Assembly: GCA_005217565.1 (NCBI GenBank)
Contig: SJCO01000011.1
Span: forward strand, 105,070-169,069
Reading direction: 5' to 3'
From: Puteibacter caeruleilacunae
Lineage (GTDB): Bacteria > Bacteroidota > Bacteroidia > Bacteroidales > Prolixibacteraceae
Length of the DNA: 64,000 bases
Shown here: positions 35,620-45,630 of the stretch, piece by piece
Numbering within the stretch: position 1 is the first letter of the stretch
Layout: every line of letters starts with the position of its first letter
Made by a program: the position numbers and the translations under genes
The notes under the pieces: generated by a model
Told to the model about the DNA's origin: nothing
Database searches by the model: none
Seen by the model: the letters and a program-made list of their open reading frames with translations, nothing else

Positions 35620-38571
35620 ATGATACGAAAGTGCATTACCTTAATATATTGCATCACATTCATACTACCGAATATCTATGGTAGTATGAATGATTTTCCG
35701 TTGTTGATGAAGAATAAATCGACAAACATTTATATTGCTCCTGGAGAAGCTCAAGTGGTTAAAACAGCAGCAACAATATTAAGTCATGATATCTACAAGA
35801 TCACAGGTAAACAACTTGAATCGAATTCTTTAGGATCTGTTTCTATTATTGCCGGAACCATTGGAAAAAACAAATACATTAAGAGGATGGTTTCTGCAGG
35901 AAAAATTAATGTGAGTAGCATTGAAAATCAGTGGGAAGCCTTTTCGATACAAGTAGTTAAACAACCTATAAAAGGTGTAGACCAAGCATTGGTGATTGTT
36001 GGTGCCGATAGAAGGGGTACTGCCTATGGTTTGCTTGAAATATCACGCATGATTGGGGTATCACCCTGGGAATGGTGGGCGGATGTAACACCTACTAAAC
36101 GTGAAGAATTGATTATCAAAGTGACAGACACCATTTATCAAACACCTTCAGTAAAGTACAGAGGGATATTTCTGAATGATGAGGATTGGGGATTGCAGCG
36201 TTGGGCAGCCTTAAATTATGAGCCAGAGACAGGTGATATTGGACCAAAGACTTATGCTAAAGTGTTTGAGTTATTACTGCGTTTAAGGGCAAATACCATT
36301 TGGCCTGCGATGCATTCATGCACCAAACCTTTTTACTTCTATCCAGAGAATAAAAAGGTAGCTGATGATTATGGAATCATCATTGGAACCTCGCATTGCG
36401 AACCAATGTTATGTAATATCAATGCTGAATGGGATAGTGAAAGTATGGGAGAATGGCGGTATGACAGCAATTCAACTACCATTCAAGGGCTTTTCAATGA
36501 ACGTACTTCCGAGACCAAAAGCTATGAGAATATTTATACAATTGGGATGCGTGGAGAGCATGATTCTCCGATGATTGTTGGTGAGGATAATACTGATGCT
36601 CAGGTGGAATTACTGGAACAGGTGGTTCACGATCAACGAGATATTCTTGAAAAACAGCGCCGGGAGTCGCCTCAGGAAATACCACAAATATTCATCCCTT
36701 ACAAGGAAGTTCTGAAGTATTATCAGGCAGGTATGGAGCTTCCTGATGATGTAACCTTGGTGTGGACTGACGATAACTATGGGTATATCCGTCAGCTTAG
36801 CGATCCTATTGAGCAGAAACGAAAAGGAGGTGCTGGCATTTACTACCATACCTCTTATTGGGGAAGACCGCATGATTACCTTTGGCTTAACTCTTCCAAT
36901 CCGGTGTTGATGTGGGAAGAGATGGCAAAGGCTTATGCATTCAACTCTCGTAATGTTTGGATACTAAACTGTGGCGATATCAAACCTCATGAATACAATA
37001 TTGAGCTTTTCCTTGATATGGCCTACAATATGGAGCAGTTTGAGGAGAGCGAAACTGTACGACAGCATATGAACAATTGGTCTTCCAGAGAATTTGGCGG
37101 GCAAAATGCTAACGCAATCACCGATGTGTTGTATGAGTATTACCGACTGGCTTTTCAGCGTCGTCCTGAGTTTATGGCCTGGAGTCAGGTAGAACCTGTT
37201 ACAAAGACCGGACAGACTGAGCTTTCGAGTATTCATTATGGCGATGAGATTACCCAACGCATTGAAGACTATCAACTACTACTCGATCAGGTTGAGACAC
37301 TCAACAATAAGATTGATAACAACCGCAAAGATGCTTTCTACGAACTTGTCTATTATCCTGTAGTCGGTGCTGCCAGTCTTAATCACAAATGGTTATACAC
37401 TTATAAGAACGCTTTTGCAGCGTCACAGAAAAGAGGTAGTACTTCGTATTATGGAGAGCAGGTTAAACTTGCTTATCAACGCATATTAAAGGAGACCAAC
37501 TACTTCAATAAGGAATTGAAAGATGGTAAGTGGAATCACATCATGAATATTGCACCACGTAACCTTCCAGTATTTGCAATGCCAGCGACATATGCCACAG
37601 ACAATCAGCAACCAAGCAAGTTAGGCATTGCATTGGAAAGCTATGACATGCAGGTTAACAACAAGATTATCAACTCATATGCTAATGTATTACCTGTGTT
37701 TAATAGCTATACTGATAGTCGCTATTTTATTGACTTGTTCAAGCAAGGATCACAGGACATTTCATGGAAGATAGTACCCAAAGATGACTGGATTACTGTT
37801 TCACATCTAAAGGGATCATTGGATGAAAGGCATCCTGAACAACGCATTATCGTTGGTATTAATGCCGCAAAGGCGCCTGTAGGTGAGAACCGCAAAGAAG
37901 CTCCTCTAGGACATGATTATCAGCTAATACCTCCCAGCTATAAGGTAAATTCATCTATCGATATCATCACCAAGGATACTACCATTAGCATTGGGATTTC
38001 TCTGTTTAATCCAGCTTTAAAAGAGTTGGAAGACTTCGATGGTTTCATTGAGGATAAGGGATTTATATCAATTCATGCAGAAAACGCTGCCCGCATAAAA
38101 TCTAGAGGTGAAACTTCGTGGAAGATTATCGACGGACTGGGATATACAGGTAAGGTGATCGCTCCTCTACCCTACAATGCTACGGTGCATACAGTAATTG
38201 ACGATATCGTTGCTAAAAATCCTGTCATTGAATACGATTTCTACAGCTTTAATTTTGGTAAGGCTAAGGTACATCTTCAGGCTGTTCCTACTCATCCTTT
38301 TAACCACACAGGAGGTGTTCGCTGTGCTGTAGCTATCGATGACAATGATCCTGTGATTGTGAATTTTAAGACTTATGGTCGCAGCGAAGAGTGGAAACAG
38401 AACGTTCTACGAAATGCTGCGCGAAAATCGGTTGATCAAGTCATCAATAAAGCAGGAAAACATACGCTGAAAATATGGATGATAGATCCAGGAGTCATGC
38501 TAGATCAAGTATTAATTGATCTGGGTGGATGGAAAGATTCATATGCATTTCCTAAAGAATCCAAAAAATAG
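35620..38571 (+). CDS. GH115 xylan alpha-1,2-glucuronidase family
   Basis: This 983-aa secreted enzyme (signal peptide about 1-21) matches GH115, which removes (4-O-methyl)glucuronic acid side chains from xylan or other glucuronate-bearing glycans. Recognised segments are YGLLEISRMIGVSPWEWWADV, KYRGIFLNDEDWGLQRW, LRANTIWPAMHSC, VWTDDNYGYIRQ and YYHTSYWGRPHDYLW. The C-terminal beta domains (SFNFGKAKVHLQAVPTHPF) are typical. It follows the GH28 gene by 18 bases. No GH10 or GH11 xylanase is present, so the acidic polymer attacked here may not be xylan. Confidence 0.92.
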   Translation: MIRKCITLIYCITFILPNIYGSMNDFPLLMKNKSTNIYIAPGEAQVVKTAATILSHDIYKITGKQLESNSLGSVSIIAGTIGKNKYIKRMVSAGKINVSSIENQWEAFSIQVVKQPIKGVDQALVIVGADRRGTAYGLLEISRMIGVSPWEWWADVTPTKREELIIKVTDTIYQTPSVKYRGIFLNDEDWGLQRWAALNYEPETGDIGPKTYAKVFELLLRLRANTIWPAMHSCTKPFYFYPENKKVADDYGIIIGTSHCEPMLCNINAEWDSESMGEWRYDSNSTTIQGLFNERTSETKSYENIYTIGMRGEHDSPMIVGEDNTDAQVELLEQVVHDQRDILEKQRRESPQEIPQIFIPYKEVLKYYQAGMELPDDVTLVWTDDNYGYIRQLSDPIEQKRKGGAGIYYHTSYWGRPHDYLWLNSSNPVLMWEEMAKAYAFNSRNVWILNCGDIKPHEYNIELFLDMAYNMEQFEESETVRQHMNNWSSREFGGQNANAITDVLYEYYRLAFQRRPEFMAWSQVEPVTKTGQTELSSIHYGDEITQRIEDYQLLLDQVETLNNKIDNNRKDAFYELVYYPVVGAASLNHKWLYTYKNAFAASQKRGSTSYYGEQVKLAYQRILKETNYFNKELKDGKWNHIMNIAPRNLPVFAMPATYATDNQQPSKLGIALESYDMQVNNKIINSYANVLPVFNSYTDSRYFIDLFKQGSQDISWKIVPKDDWITVSHLKGSLDERHPEQRIIVGINAAKAPVGENRKEAPLGHDYQLIPPSYKVNSSIDIITKDTTISIGISLFNPALKELEDFDGFIEDKGFISIHAENAARIKSRGETSWKIIDGLGYTGKVIAPLPYNATVHTVIDDIVAKNPVIEYDFYSFNFGKAKVHLQAVPTHPFNHTGGVRCAVAIDDNDPVIVNFKTYGRSEEWKQNVLRNAARKSVDQVINKAGKHTLKIWMIDPGVMLDQVLIDLGGWKDSYAFPKESKK

Positions 38572-38598
38572 AAAGTATATTGCATTCCATAATTTACA

Positions 38599-40452
38599 AT
38601 GCTAACAAACATGAAAATTAAACTATACATTTCCATCGCTTTGACTATTATTGTTCTTAATGGATGCAAAACTGAGGCCCCTACGACCGATCAGAAACAT
38701 CAGGTGGCGTTTATTGCTGATGCTCACATCCTCGACATTTACGGAGGACTATCTGACAATGCCTATAAAGGAGTATTAAACCCTACGAATAACAAGCATG
38801 TAATCGCCCGCACCATGGGATCGCAGCTGAATTCTACAAGGTTATTTAATGAGAATTACTTTGCCTTTTTAGCGGCGCTTGATGATATCGTAAAACGTGG
38901 AGTGAAGCATGTTGTCTTACCAGGAGATTTCACTGATGACGGTCAACCACTAAATGTGCGTGGAGTGAACAGGATTCTACAACAGTATGGGAAAAAATAT
39001 AACCTTCGTTTTTATGCTACTGTAGGCAATCACGATCCAGTGCGACCATTTGCAATGCCTGGAGGAAAGAAAGATTTTCTTGGAGCTGACGGACAGGCAA
39101 TGACAATTGCCAGCAACAAGGAGTTGATTAGAAAATATAATGCTGATACAATAACAGCTGTTGTGAGTAAAGATTTGCAGTTCCTGGGGTATGAGGGTAT
39201 TGCTGAAGAATTAAAAATTGCTGGATTCTATCCGCAAGAGAGTGATGTTTATTGGGAGACTCCTTTCTCGGCTTATGATTATCTCGACTACAACTATAAG
39301 CAAGCTTTGCCATTTGCTGATATCGAGAAAAGACAATATGCAGTAGGAAACAAGAAGATAATGCTACCAGATGTTAGCTACTTAGTAGAACCTGTAGAAG
39401 GCTTATGGATTTTATCAATTGATGCGAATGCTTATGTTCCTAAAGAAGAAGCTACACAGGATCCTGATAATCCGGCTAACTATGGTGGAGCAGGTATTGG
39501 ATACAATGAAGTAATCCATCATAAACGACATCTCGTTTCATGGATTAAATCGGTTACTCAACGTGCAAAGGAAATGAACAAACAGCTTGTTGTTTTCAGT
39601 CATTACCCAATGATCGACTTCAACGATGATTCTACTGATGAGATCACAACATTGATGGGTGAGGGAAAAATGCAAACCTATCGTATTCCTCATGCAATTG
39701 TATCACAAACATTTGCCGAAGCAGGTATAAAAGTTCATTTCGCAGGTCATATGCACATCAATGATACTGCTGAGCGTCAATATTCTAAGAAAAACAGGTT
39801 AATCAATATTCAGGTACCTTCATTGGCAGCCTATATTCCAGCTTACAAGCTAATAACACTTGACGGTAGCAACATGGAGGTAGAAACGATTGTTGTTGAC
39901 TCTATTCCTCGATTTAAGGAGCTTTTCCCATTGTATCAGCGTGAGCATGATTACCTGACGGCGAAACATACTGAAGGTATCTGGAATGAAAAGATATTGT
40001 CTTCTGAGAGCTATCTTGATTTCACCAGATGGCACTTAACGGAGCTGGTGAGACGTAGATTCTTAAAGAAAGACTGGCCTGCTGAGTTAAGAGAGTTTCT
40101 AATGAATGCATCGGGAAAAGAATTGATGGAAAAGTGTAAGGTTCAATTATCAGAAGCCGATCTTAAAGCTTGCGAAGAATGGACCGGAAAAGATATGATT
40201 GTAGATTTCTACCGTTTGCGTAATGCTGATAAACTGGCGATTGATGACATTGGTGTTGAACGTGTTCAACAATATCAGTCGATTGTTGAAGCAATACTTA
40301 ATGGACAACTAATTAACGATTCGAATAATAAGGCTGTAGAGAAGCAATTGGTTTCATTTGCAAAAATATTAAAGTCGGCCTTGAACGGAGCTCCAGCTAA
40401 TCATTTTACAATCAATTTAAAAGATAATACAATTACATCGCTTCAAAACTAA
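38599..40452 (+). CDS. Secreted metallophosphoesterase
   Basis: This 617-aa lipoprotein (TIIVLNGCKTE lipobox) has a calcineurin-like phosphoesterase domain with all five blocks: FIADAHILD, LPGDFTDDG, ATVGNHDP, VVFSHYPM and HFAGHMH. A C-terminal helical part of about 180 residues has no assignment. It is the third gene of the GH28-GH115 operon, 27 bases after GH115, and ends before a terminator. It may release phosphate from a phosphorylated glycan or nucleotide; the substrate is unknown. Confidence 0.85.
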   Translation: MLTNMKIKLYISIALTIIVLNGCKTEAPTTDQKHQVAFIADAHILDIYGGLSDNAYKGVLNPTNNKHVIARTMGSQLNSTRLFNENYFAFLAALDDIVKRGVKHVVLPGDFTDDGQPLNVRGVNRILQQYGKKYNLRFYATVGNHDPVRPFAMPGGKKDFLGADGQAMTIASNKELIRKYNADTITAVVSKDLQFLGYEGIAEELKIAGFYPQESDVYWETPFSAYDYLDYNYKQALPFADIEKRQYAVGNKKIMLPDVSYLVEPVEGLWILSIDANAYVPKEEATQDPDNPANYGGAGIGYNEVIHHKRHLVSWIKSVTQRAKEMNKQLVVFSHYPMIDFNDDSTDEITTLMGEGKMQTYRIPHAIVSQTFAEAGIKVHFAGHMHINDTAERQYSKKNRLINIQVPSLAAYIPAYKLITLDGSNMEVETIVVDSIPRFKELFPLYQREHDYLTAKHTEGIWNEKILSSESYLDFTRWHLTELVRRRFLKKDWPAELREFLMNASGKELMEKCKVQLSEADLKACEEWTGKDMIVDFYRLRNADKLAIDDIGVERVQQYQSIVEAILNGQLINDSNNKAVEKQLVSFAKILKSALNGAPANHFTINLKDNTITSLQN

Positions 40453-40487
40453 AGCAAATTATATCCTTCATAAGATAAAGAGATAAG

Positions 40488-40514
40488 CCAGAGGTTACCG
40501 CCTCTGGTTTTTAT
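40488..40514 (+). terminator. Terminator of the GH28 operon
   Basis: Perfect 7-bp GC-rich stem CCAGAGG/CCTCTGG with a 6-base loop, then TTTTTATTT. It sits 36 bases after the stop and 34 before the convergent gene's stop. Confidence 0.85.
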
Positions 40515-40547
40515 TTGAAGCCCTCTCTGAATTCGCCAAAGATCTTC

Positions 40548-41711
40548 CTACTCACTTATTGGTTCAACATGCACCAATTCAATCCCTAGTTCACTACGAT
40601 CCATTCCTGTAGCTTTAACAATGGCCGCAAAGTACTTGGTATTTGGAGGAAGCATTGCTTGTACTTCCGTCAACGAATCAGGATTTGTAAAATAATCAAC
40701 AGCACCAATAATGCCTACATCATGATCGGAAACGAAGATAAATGCCTTCTTCCCTCCTGGTTTCTTAAAACAGGCAACCATAGCATAATCGGTATCAATA
40801 TCATTTTGGGTATATCCGCCATATTTTTTCAACGGAGCATCTTTTGATTCCTTATAGGTGATCTTATCCTCCTTAAGCTGTATTCTTGAGTCGTTAATCT
40901 CATTCAACAAGGGAGCAAGCAATCCCAACGTCTTAGGCATTCCAACAAAAATAGTGTGATTGGTCTTGATCATGTCGATCCCCATATTCGATCCCATCAT
41001 GATATCCAGATCGTGTTCATGCTCATAAAAAAGTTTTGATAACGAGTGGGTAGCATATGGAGTCATCTGCGAAAGATAAGAATACTCAGTTATCGTAAAT
41101 TTACCATCCAATTCTGGATGCTCTTTCATATATTCCAGAAAATCACGTTCATCGTTAATATCAAAATCCCTAACAACCATGTGATCGTCGTTGATTGCTG
41201 GCCCGTAGAAGGTAAACACATCGCCAATCGCTAAAACAGTCGACTGGTCTCCCTGGAAGAATTCATCCCAGAATGCAACTTCATTATCTTGTAGCAACCA
41301 AAGTGCAGCAGCAATTGCCAATACAGCAGCTGCACAAACTGCAATGAAGCGAGGTTTCATAAATCTTTTATTTCCCTCTTCCCTATTGTTTCCTTGTCCT
41401 TCGATAAAACTTACACTATACTGTCCTTTCTCAATCTCAAAGCGAATGGAGTCATCCTTTCCTTCACTGGCATAATACTTATCGAGATATTGTCGTAGCT
41501 GGTAGACTTTAACCCTGACCTTTGATCCACTTTTTTCTAAATCGAAATCTTCTCCAAAGAGATGAACACCGATGGTGTATTCCTTGATAATCTCATCACT
41601 AAGTGTAGCATCGACAAGAAACTGTAACAACCGACAGCTAAGGGCTGATCGACGTAAAGTATCACTGCTTAGAATTTTATCGAGATATTGTTTGATGGTT
41701 TGTGTGTTCAT
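40548..41711 (-). CDS. Membrane-anchored winged-helix-type regulator
   Basis: This 387-aa protein has a cytoplasmic N-terminus of about 115 residues (SCRLLQFLVDATL, GVHLFGEDFDLEKSGSKVRVKVYQLRQYLDKYY) that looks like a winged-helix DNA-binding domain, one membrane helix (about 123-141) and an extracytoplasmic C-terminus of about 240 residues with no known domain. The plan recalls CadC/ToxR-type one-component regulators. It is divergent from the BNR-4 gene, and three phased CGTTAC-like repeats lie between, which suggests that it controls that operon. Confidence 0.7.
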   Translation of the reverse strand: MNTQTIKQYLDKILSSDTLRRSALSCRLLQFLVDATLSDEIIKEYTIGVHLFGEDFDLEKSGSKVRVKVYQLRQYLDKYYASEGKDDSIRFEIEKGQYSVSFIEGQGNNREEGNKRFMKPRFIAVCAAAVLAIAAALWLLQDNEVAFWDEFFQGDQSTVLAIGDVFTFYGPAINDDHMVVRDFDINDERDFLEYMKEHPELDGKFTITEYSYLSQMTPYATHSLSKLFYEHEHDLDIMMGSNMGIDMIKTNHTIFVGMPKTLGLLAPLLNEINDSRIQLKEDKITYKESKDAPLKKYGGYTQNDIDTDYAMVACFKKPGGKKAFIFVSDHDVGIIGAVDYFTNPDSLTEVQAMLPPNTKYFAAIVKATGMDRSELGIELVHVEPISE

Positions 41712-41858
41712 GGGTTCTCTTCAATTTGTCGCAAGCACTACAAAGCTAAAAAATTATCATAAATATTCATCATTACAATCGCTCTATCGCAACTATAGTC
41801 TATAATTCATCAATTATTACACAAGAACAACCAACACTGAAACACAACAAGATAGAAG

Positions 41859-41886
41859 CGTTACGTAACCGTTACATGAACCGTTG
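41859..41886. promoter_or_regulatory. Three phased CGTTAC-like repeats in a divergent promoter region
   Basis: CGTTAC occurs at 41859 and 41870 and CGTTG at 41882, spaced 11 and 12 bases, about one helical turn each. They lie between the divergent starts at 41711 and 41957 and may be an operator for the winged-helix protein. Confidence 0.45.
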
Positions 41887-41956
41887 ATCCAATAAATTTC
41901 TGTATCTTATATTTCTCAAATGATAACTTCAACATGAAATTGTTAACCACAAGTTT

Positions 41957-43318
41957 ATGAAGTCGATAAATACTAAAATCAAAAAATCAACTAAGTACAT
42001 GAAGACATTAATCTCACAATTACACTCCCTCATTATTGTATTAATCATGATCTCACCAGCTGTAGCGCAAGAAAAGGGCGACACTGGTTACTTAACCAAA
42101 GATGGTACCTGGTGTTGGTTCTCCGATCCACGCGCTATTTATTCGGATGGAACAATTGTTACAGGCTGGGTAAAAAAGAATGGTAGCATTGAGGCTGGTT
42201 CTTTCAATCCTAAGACCAAGGAGAAAGCGACCTTCGAACTCTTCCAACATCTTGAGCGTGATGATCACGATAATCCATCGTTTGTGGTAGCAGGCGACGG
42301 AAACATTGTCGCTACATACACTAAGCACTCTAAGAAGAAGGAGTTTTATTATAACAAGACAGCTAGCGGAACTAACATATCGAGTTTCCAGGATGCCAAA
42401 TTATGGAATCCTGGCGATGCCGAGCAGATCAAAAAATTCCCAATGGTACATGTTACCTATGCCAATCCATTCTGTCTGGAAAAGGAAGACAATCGTATCT
42501 ACTGCTTTGGAAGATGGACTGGTTACAAACCTAATATGATGTGGTCGGATGACGACGGAGAAACATGGTCGAAGAGTAAGGTTTTTATCACCAACTACCC
42601 TTTCGATAGAAGCAACCGTCCGTATGTGAAGTACTTCTCAGATGGAAAGTCAAAAATCCACATTGTATTTACCGATGGACATCCTCGTAATGAGCCTACC
42701 AACTCGGTTTATTATGCCTGCTATGAGAATGGCGCCTTCTACAGAGCCGACGGAACAAAGATTACAGATATGAAAGGGATTCCTTTTGAGCCAAAAGATG
42801 CTTCTGTTATTTACCAATCGAACGAAAAAGAAGGTCGTGCATGGATCGCCGACATTGCACAGGATCGCAAAGGAAATCCAGTAATTCTATATACCAAAAG
42901 CCCTGAAGAGACTGACCACCGTTATTTCTACGCACACTTTGACGGCAAGAAATGGATCAACCATGAGATTTGCAAGTCTGGTAAATGGTTCCCACAGACT
43001 CCTGAAGGAAAAACTGAGCCAGAGCCTCATTACTTTGGAGGATTAACATTTCATCCATCAAATACTAATATTGTTTACTTGTCGCGCGAAATCAACGGAG
43101 TATTTGAGATTGAACGCAGGGAAACAACCAATGGAGGCAAGAACTGGGACATCACTCCAATCACACAAAATTCGAAGTATGACAATGTGCGCCCTTATAT
43201 ACCAAGAGGCTTACCGGCAAAAGCAGATGAGGTGGTACTATGGATGGAGAACTATAAATACATCCACTATACCAATTATCATACTGCTGTAAAGTATCAC
43301 ATCCATTCAGTGAAATAG
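41957..43318 (+). CDS. BNR-4 seven-bladed propeller protein, possible polysaccharide lyase
   Basis: This 453-aa secreted protein (signal peptide ending near VAQEKGD) is a BNR_4 beta-propeller. It begins GTWCWFSDPRAIY and carries HDNPSFVV and SHAGYTKHSKK-like strands, with several YYHF-type blade ends. The same fold occurs in PL24 and PL25 ulvan lyases and in other uronate-active proteins. Its operon partner is a GH88 unsaturated glucuronyl hydrolase, which would act on lyase products, and that supports but does not prove lyase activity. A second ATG at 41999 gives a shorter, more usual signal peptide. Other roles, such as sugar binding, remain possible. Confidence 0.75.
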   Translation: MKSINTKIKKSTKYMKTLISQLHSLIIVLIMISPAVAQEKGDTGYLTKDGTWCWFSDPRAIYSDGTIVTGWVKKNGSIEAGSFNPKTKEKATFELFQHLERDDHDNPSFVVAGDGNIVATYTKHSKKKEFYYNKTASGTNISSFQDAKLWNPGDAEQIKKFPMVHVTYANPFCLEKEDNRIYCFGRWTGYKPNMMWSDDDGETWSKSKVFITNYPFDRSNRPYVKYFSDGKSKIHIVFTDGHPRNEPTNSVYYACYENGAFYRADGTKITDMKGIPFEPKDASVIYQSNEKEGRAWIADIAQDRKGNPVILYTKSPEETDHRYFYAHFDGKKWINHEICKSGKWFPQTPEGKTEPEPHYFGGLTFHPSNTNIVYLSREINGVFEIERRETTNGGKNWDITPITQNSKYDNVRPYIPRGLPAKADEVVLWMENYKYIHYTNYHTAVKYHIHSVK

Positions 43319-43371
43319 AAACGTATTATCTAAAAGCATAATAATCAAAAAAACTATTAATCATCAAGCAA

Positions 43372-44580
43372 ATGAACATTAAAAGAACAATTTTTCTGAG
43401 TCTGTTATTAACGAATACACTAATTGTGTCGGCAAACAAAGGCTCTTCTTCTAAGGAAAAGATCTCCTTTAAATTTGATAAAGTAATTTCCTTTGCTGAG
43501 CAGCAGTATACAAAGGCTTGTAGTACGTTGGATATCACCAAAGGAATGCCTCGTAATGCCCATGCCGATGGAACTTGGCGCCAAACAGGTATTAGAGATT
43601 GGGTAAGTGGTTTCTTCCCTGGTAGTCTATGGTATATTTATGAATTAACAGGCAATCAGAAATGGGAAAAAGAGGCTAGAAAATGGACAGAAGCGTTGGA
43701 AGATGTTCAGTCATATGATGGTAACCATGACTCTGGATTTATGGTGTATTGTAGCTATGGAAATGGATACCGTCTTACGAAAGATGAGAGTTATAAACAG
43801 ATTATTTTGAATACATCGCAAACACTGTCGACAAGATATCGTCCTGAGGTTGGGACCATCTTATCGTGGGGTAATATTCATCAGAAAAATCCTACCAAGC
43901 ACATTACAATCATCGATAACATGATGAACCTTGAGATGTTGATGTGGGCGTCTAAAAATGGAGGATCTAAGAAGTTTGCTGACATTTCAATTACACATTC
44001 AAACACTACCCTTAAGCATCATTTCAGAAAAGATGGAAGTAGCTATCATGGAGTAATCTATAATCCTAAAAATGGAGAGGTGATCAACAAGAGAACCTAC
44101 CAGGGATACAATGATGAGACCATGTGGGCCAGAGGTCAATCGTGGGGTATCTATGGTTATGTAATGATGTATCGCGAGACAGGAATGAAGAAATACCTTA
44201 AAATGGCAATGAAATGTGCTGACAGATGTATTGAAAGATTACCAGAAGATGTGATTCCTTATTGGGATTATGATGCACCAGGGATTCCTAAGCGTGAGAA
44301 AGACGCTTCGGCAGCATCAATTATGGCATCAGCCTTTCTTGAGATATATGAGCACACTGGTAAAATAGAATATTACAATTGGGCTGTTAAAATGCTAAAT
44401 ACCTTGTCAACAAAGGCATATTGGCCAACAAAAGATAACTATCAATGTATAATTCTGCATAGTGTTGGACATTATCCTGGGAATTCTGAGGTTAATGTAA
44501 ACATCAATTATGCCGATTACTACTATTTGGAAGCAATTGTTCGATTAAAACGCTTAACCGAAACCGGAAGCATTTTCTAA
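43372..44580 (+). CDS. GH88 unsaturated glucuronyl hydrolase
   Basis: This 402-aa secreted enzyme (signal peptide 1-22) removes the unsaturated uronate left at the end of lyase-made oligosaccharides. Family marks are RDWVSGFFPGSLWYIYELTG, the catalytic region HDSGFMVY, SWGNIHQKN, and MWARGQSWGIYGYVMMYRETG of the alpha/alpha barrel. It starts 53 bases after the BNR-4 gene stop on the same strand and ends at a strong terminator, so the two form an operon. It would act on products of the PL8 or BNR-4 enzymes. Confidence 0.9.
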   Translation: MNIKRTIFLSLLLTNTLIVSANKGSSSKEKISFKFDKVISFAEQQYTKACSTLDITKGMPRNAHADGTWRQTGIRDWVSGFFPGSLWYIYELTGNQKWEKEARKWTEALEDVQSYDGNHDSGFMVYCSYGNGYRLTKDESYKQIILNTSQTLSTRYRPEVGTILSWGNIHQKNPTKHITIIDNMMNLEMLMWASKNGGSKKFADISITHSNTTLKHHFRKDGSSYHGVIYNPKNGEVINKRTYQGYNDETMWARGQSWGIYGYVMMYRETGMKKYLKMAMKCADRCIERLPEDVIPYWDYDAPGIPKREKDASAASIMASAFLEIYEHTGKIEYYNWAVKMLNTLSTKAYWPTKDNYQCIILHSVGHYPGNSEVNVNINYADYYYLEAIVRLKRLTETGSIF

Positions 44581-44602
44581 TCACCTCATTTACACTCACA
44601 AG

Positions 44603-44636
44603 CCCACGTTGGAGCATTTTCCAACGTGGGTATTTT
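44603..44636. terminator. Strong terminator, shared with a convergent gene
   Basis: A perfect 10-bp stem CCCACGTTGG/CCAACGTGGG is followed by TATTTTT. It ends the BNR-4/GH88 operon and meets the AraC gene stop at 44648. The same stem sequence recurs at 51609. Confidence 0.92.
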
Positions 44637-44647
44637 TATGCCATTAA

Positions 44648-45520
44648 TTATTTCTGATGATGACTGTACTTACTTCTGAATACCTTAGGAGTAACCATCG
44701 TATATCGTTTGAATATTCTATTAAAATGAGATAAATTATTGAATCCGGATTCATAACACACGCGCTCAATGGGAAGCATTGTATGTGTAAGCATTCGTTG
44801 AGCATGCCCTATCCTTAAATCTAATATATACTCCTGTATCGTTTTATTTGTCTTTTGCTTGAATATTCGCGAAAATGCCGATGCATTCATGAATACTTTC
44901 TCTGCAATCTCAGCAAGACTAATAGCAGAAAGATAATGCTCTGAGATGAATTGCAGAGCCACCTCTATACGATTGTCGGAATGCCTCAACTGTGATAAGT
45001 AATTCTTATTCGATAATATCTCCAAGTCGTTCGAATTACTTAGTACATCCAGAATACGAATAAGTAATTGTACCTTCCCTGCCCCTGCCTCATCTTTTAT
45101 CTGTTCCAGCAAATCAGCCAATATTAATCGCGTTTCCTTAGTCACCCTACATGCCCCATTAACCGACTTAAGAAAATGATCAATCCTTTGCATCTCAGGT
45201 ATTAGAAAGAAATTCTCGCCTAAACAGACAGAAGAAAAATTGACAACTATTCCTTCAATACTAAGTTGGCTGTCTGACTGATAATATTTCGAACTACTAA
45301 TCCAATGCTGCGGCACATTTCGTCCTACAAATACCATTTCTCCTTCCTCGAATGTTCCAATACTGTCGCCAATATAACGAATACCACTCCCTTTTTTCAT
45401 GTATACCAATTCATATTCAGGATGATAATGCCAGGGCGTTGATAGGTGAGCTGCAATGGTGTGCACCACGCTGAATGATGTTCCAGGCTTCGTAATAAGC
45501 TTCTTTATAGGTGTAGGCAT
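44648..45520 (-). CDS. AraC family regulator with cupin sensor
   Basis: This 290-aa regulator has an N-terminal cupin (WHYHPEYELVYMKKGSG then GEMVFVGRNVPQHW), which commonly binds a sugar, and a C-terminal AraC HTH pair (SLAEIAEKVFMNASAFSRIFK and RVCYESGFNNLSHFNRIFKRY). It is divergent from the DUF5107-TPR gene at 45631, with 110 bases between, and probably controls it. The ligand is unknown. Confidence 0.9.
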   Translation of the reverse strand: MPTPIKKLITKPGTSFSVVHTIAAHLSTPWHYHPEYELVYMKKGSGIRYIGDSIGTFEEGEMVFVGRNVPQHWISSSKYYQSDSQLSIEGIVVNFSSVCLGENFFLIPEMQRIDHFLKSVNGACRVTKETRLILADLLEQIKDEAGAGKVQLLIRILDVLSNSNDLEILSNKNYLSQLRHSDNRIEVALQFISEHYLSAISLAEIAEKVFMNASAFSRIFKQKTNKTIQEYILDLRIGHAQRMLTHTMLPIERVCYESGFNNLSHFNRIFKRYTMVTPKVFRSKYSHHQK

Positions 45521-45587
45521 ATATCGTTTTGCAAATAAAGTATTAGTTTATGCAATATTACAAAAATATTACCAGTTTGTTTTACCC

Positions 45588-45595
45588 TACTTTTG
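45588..45595 (+). promoter_or_regulatory. -7-like box upstream of the DUF5107-TPR gene
   Basis: TACTTTTG is a full match to the phylum -7 consensus TAnnTTTG, 35 bases before the start. The -33 box is not clear. Confidence 0.35.
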
Positions 45596-45630
45596 TAAAG
45601 ACATTCCGTTGTACTTAAAACTAATCAATT

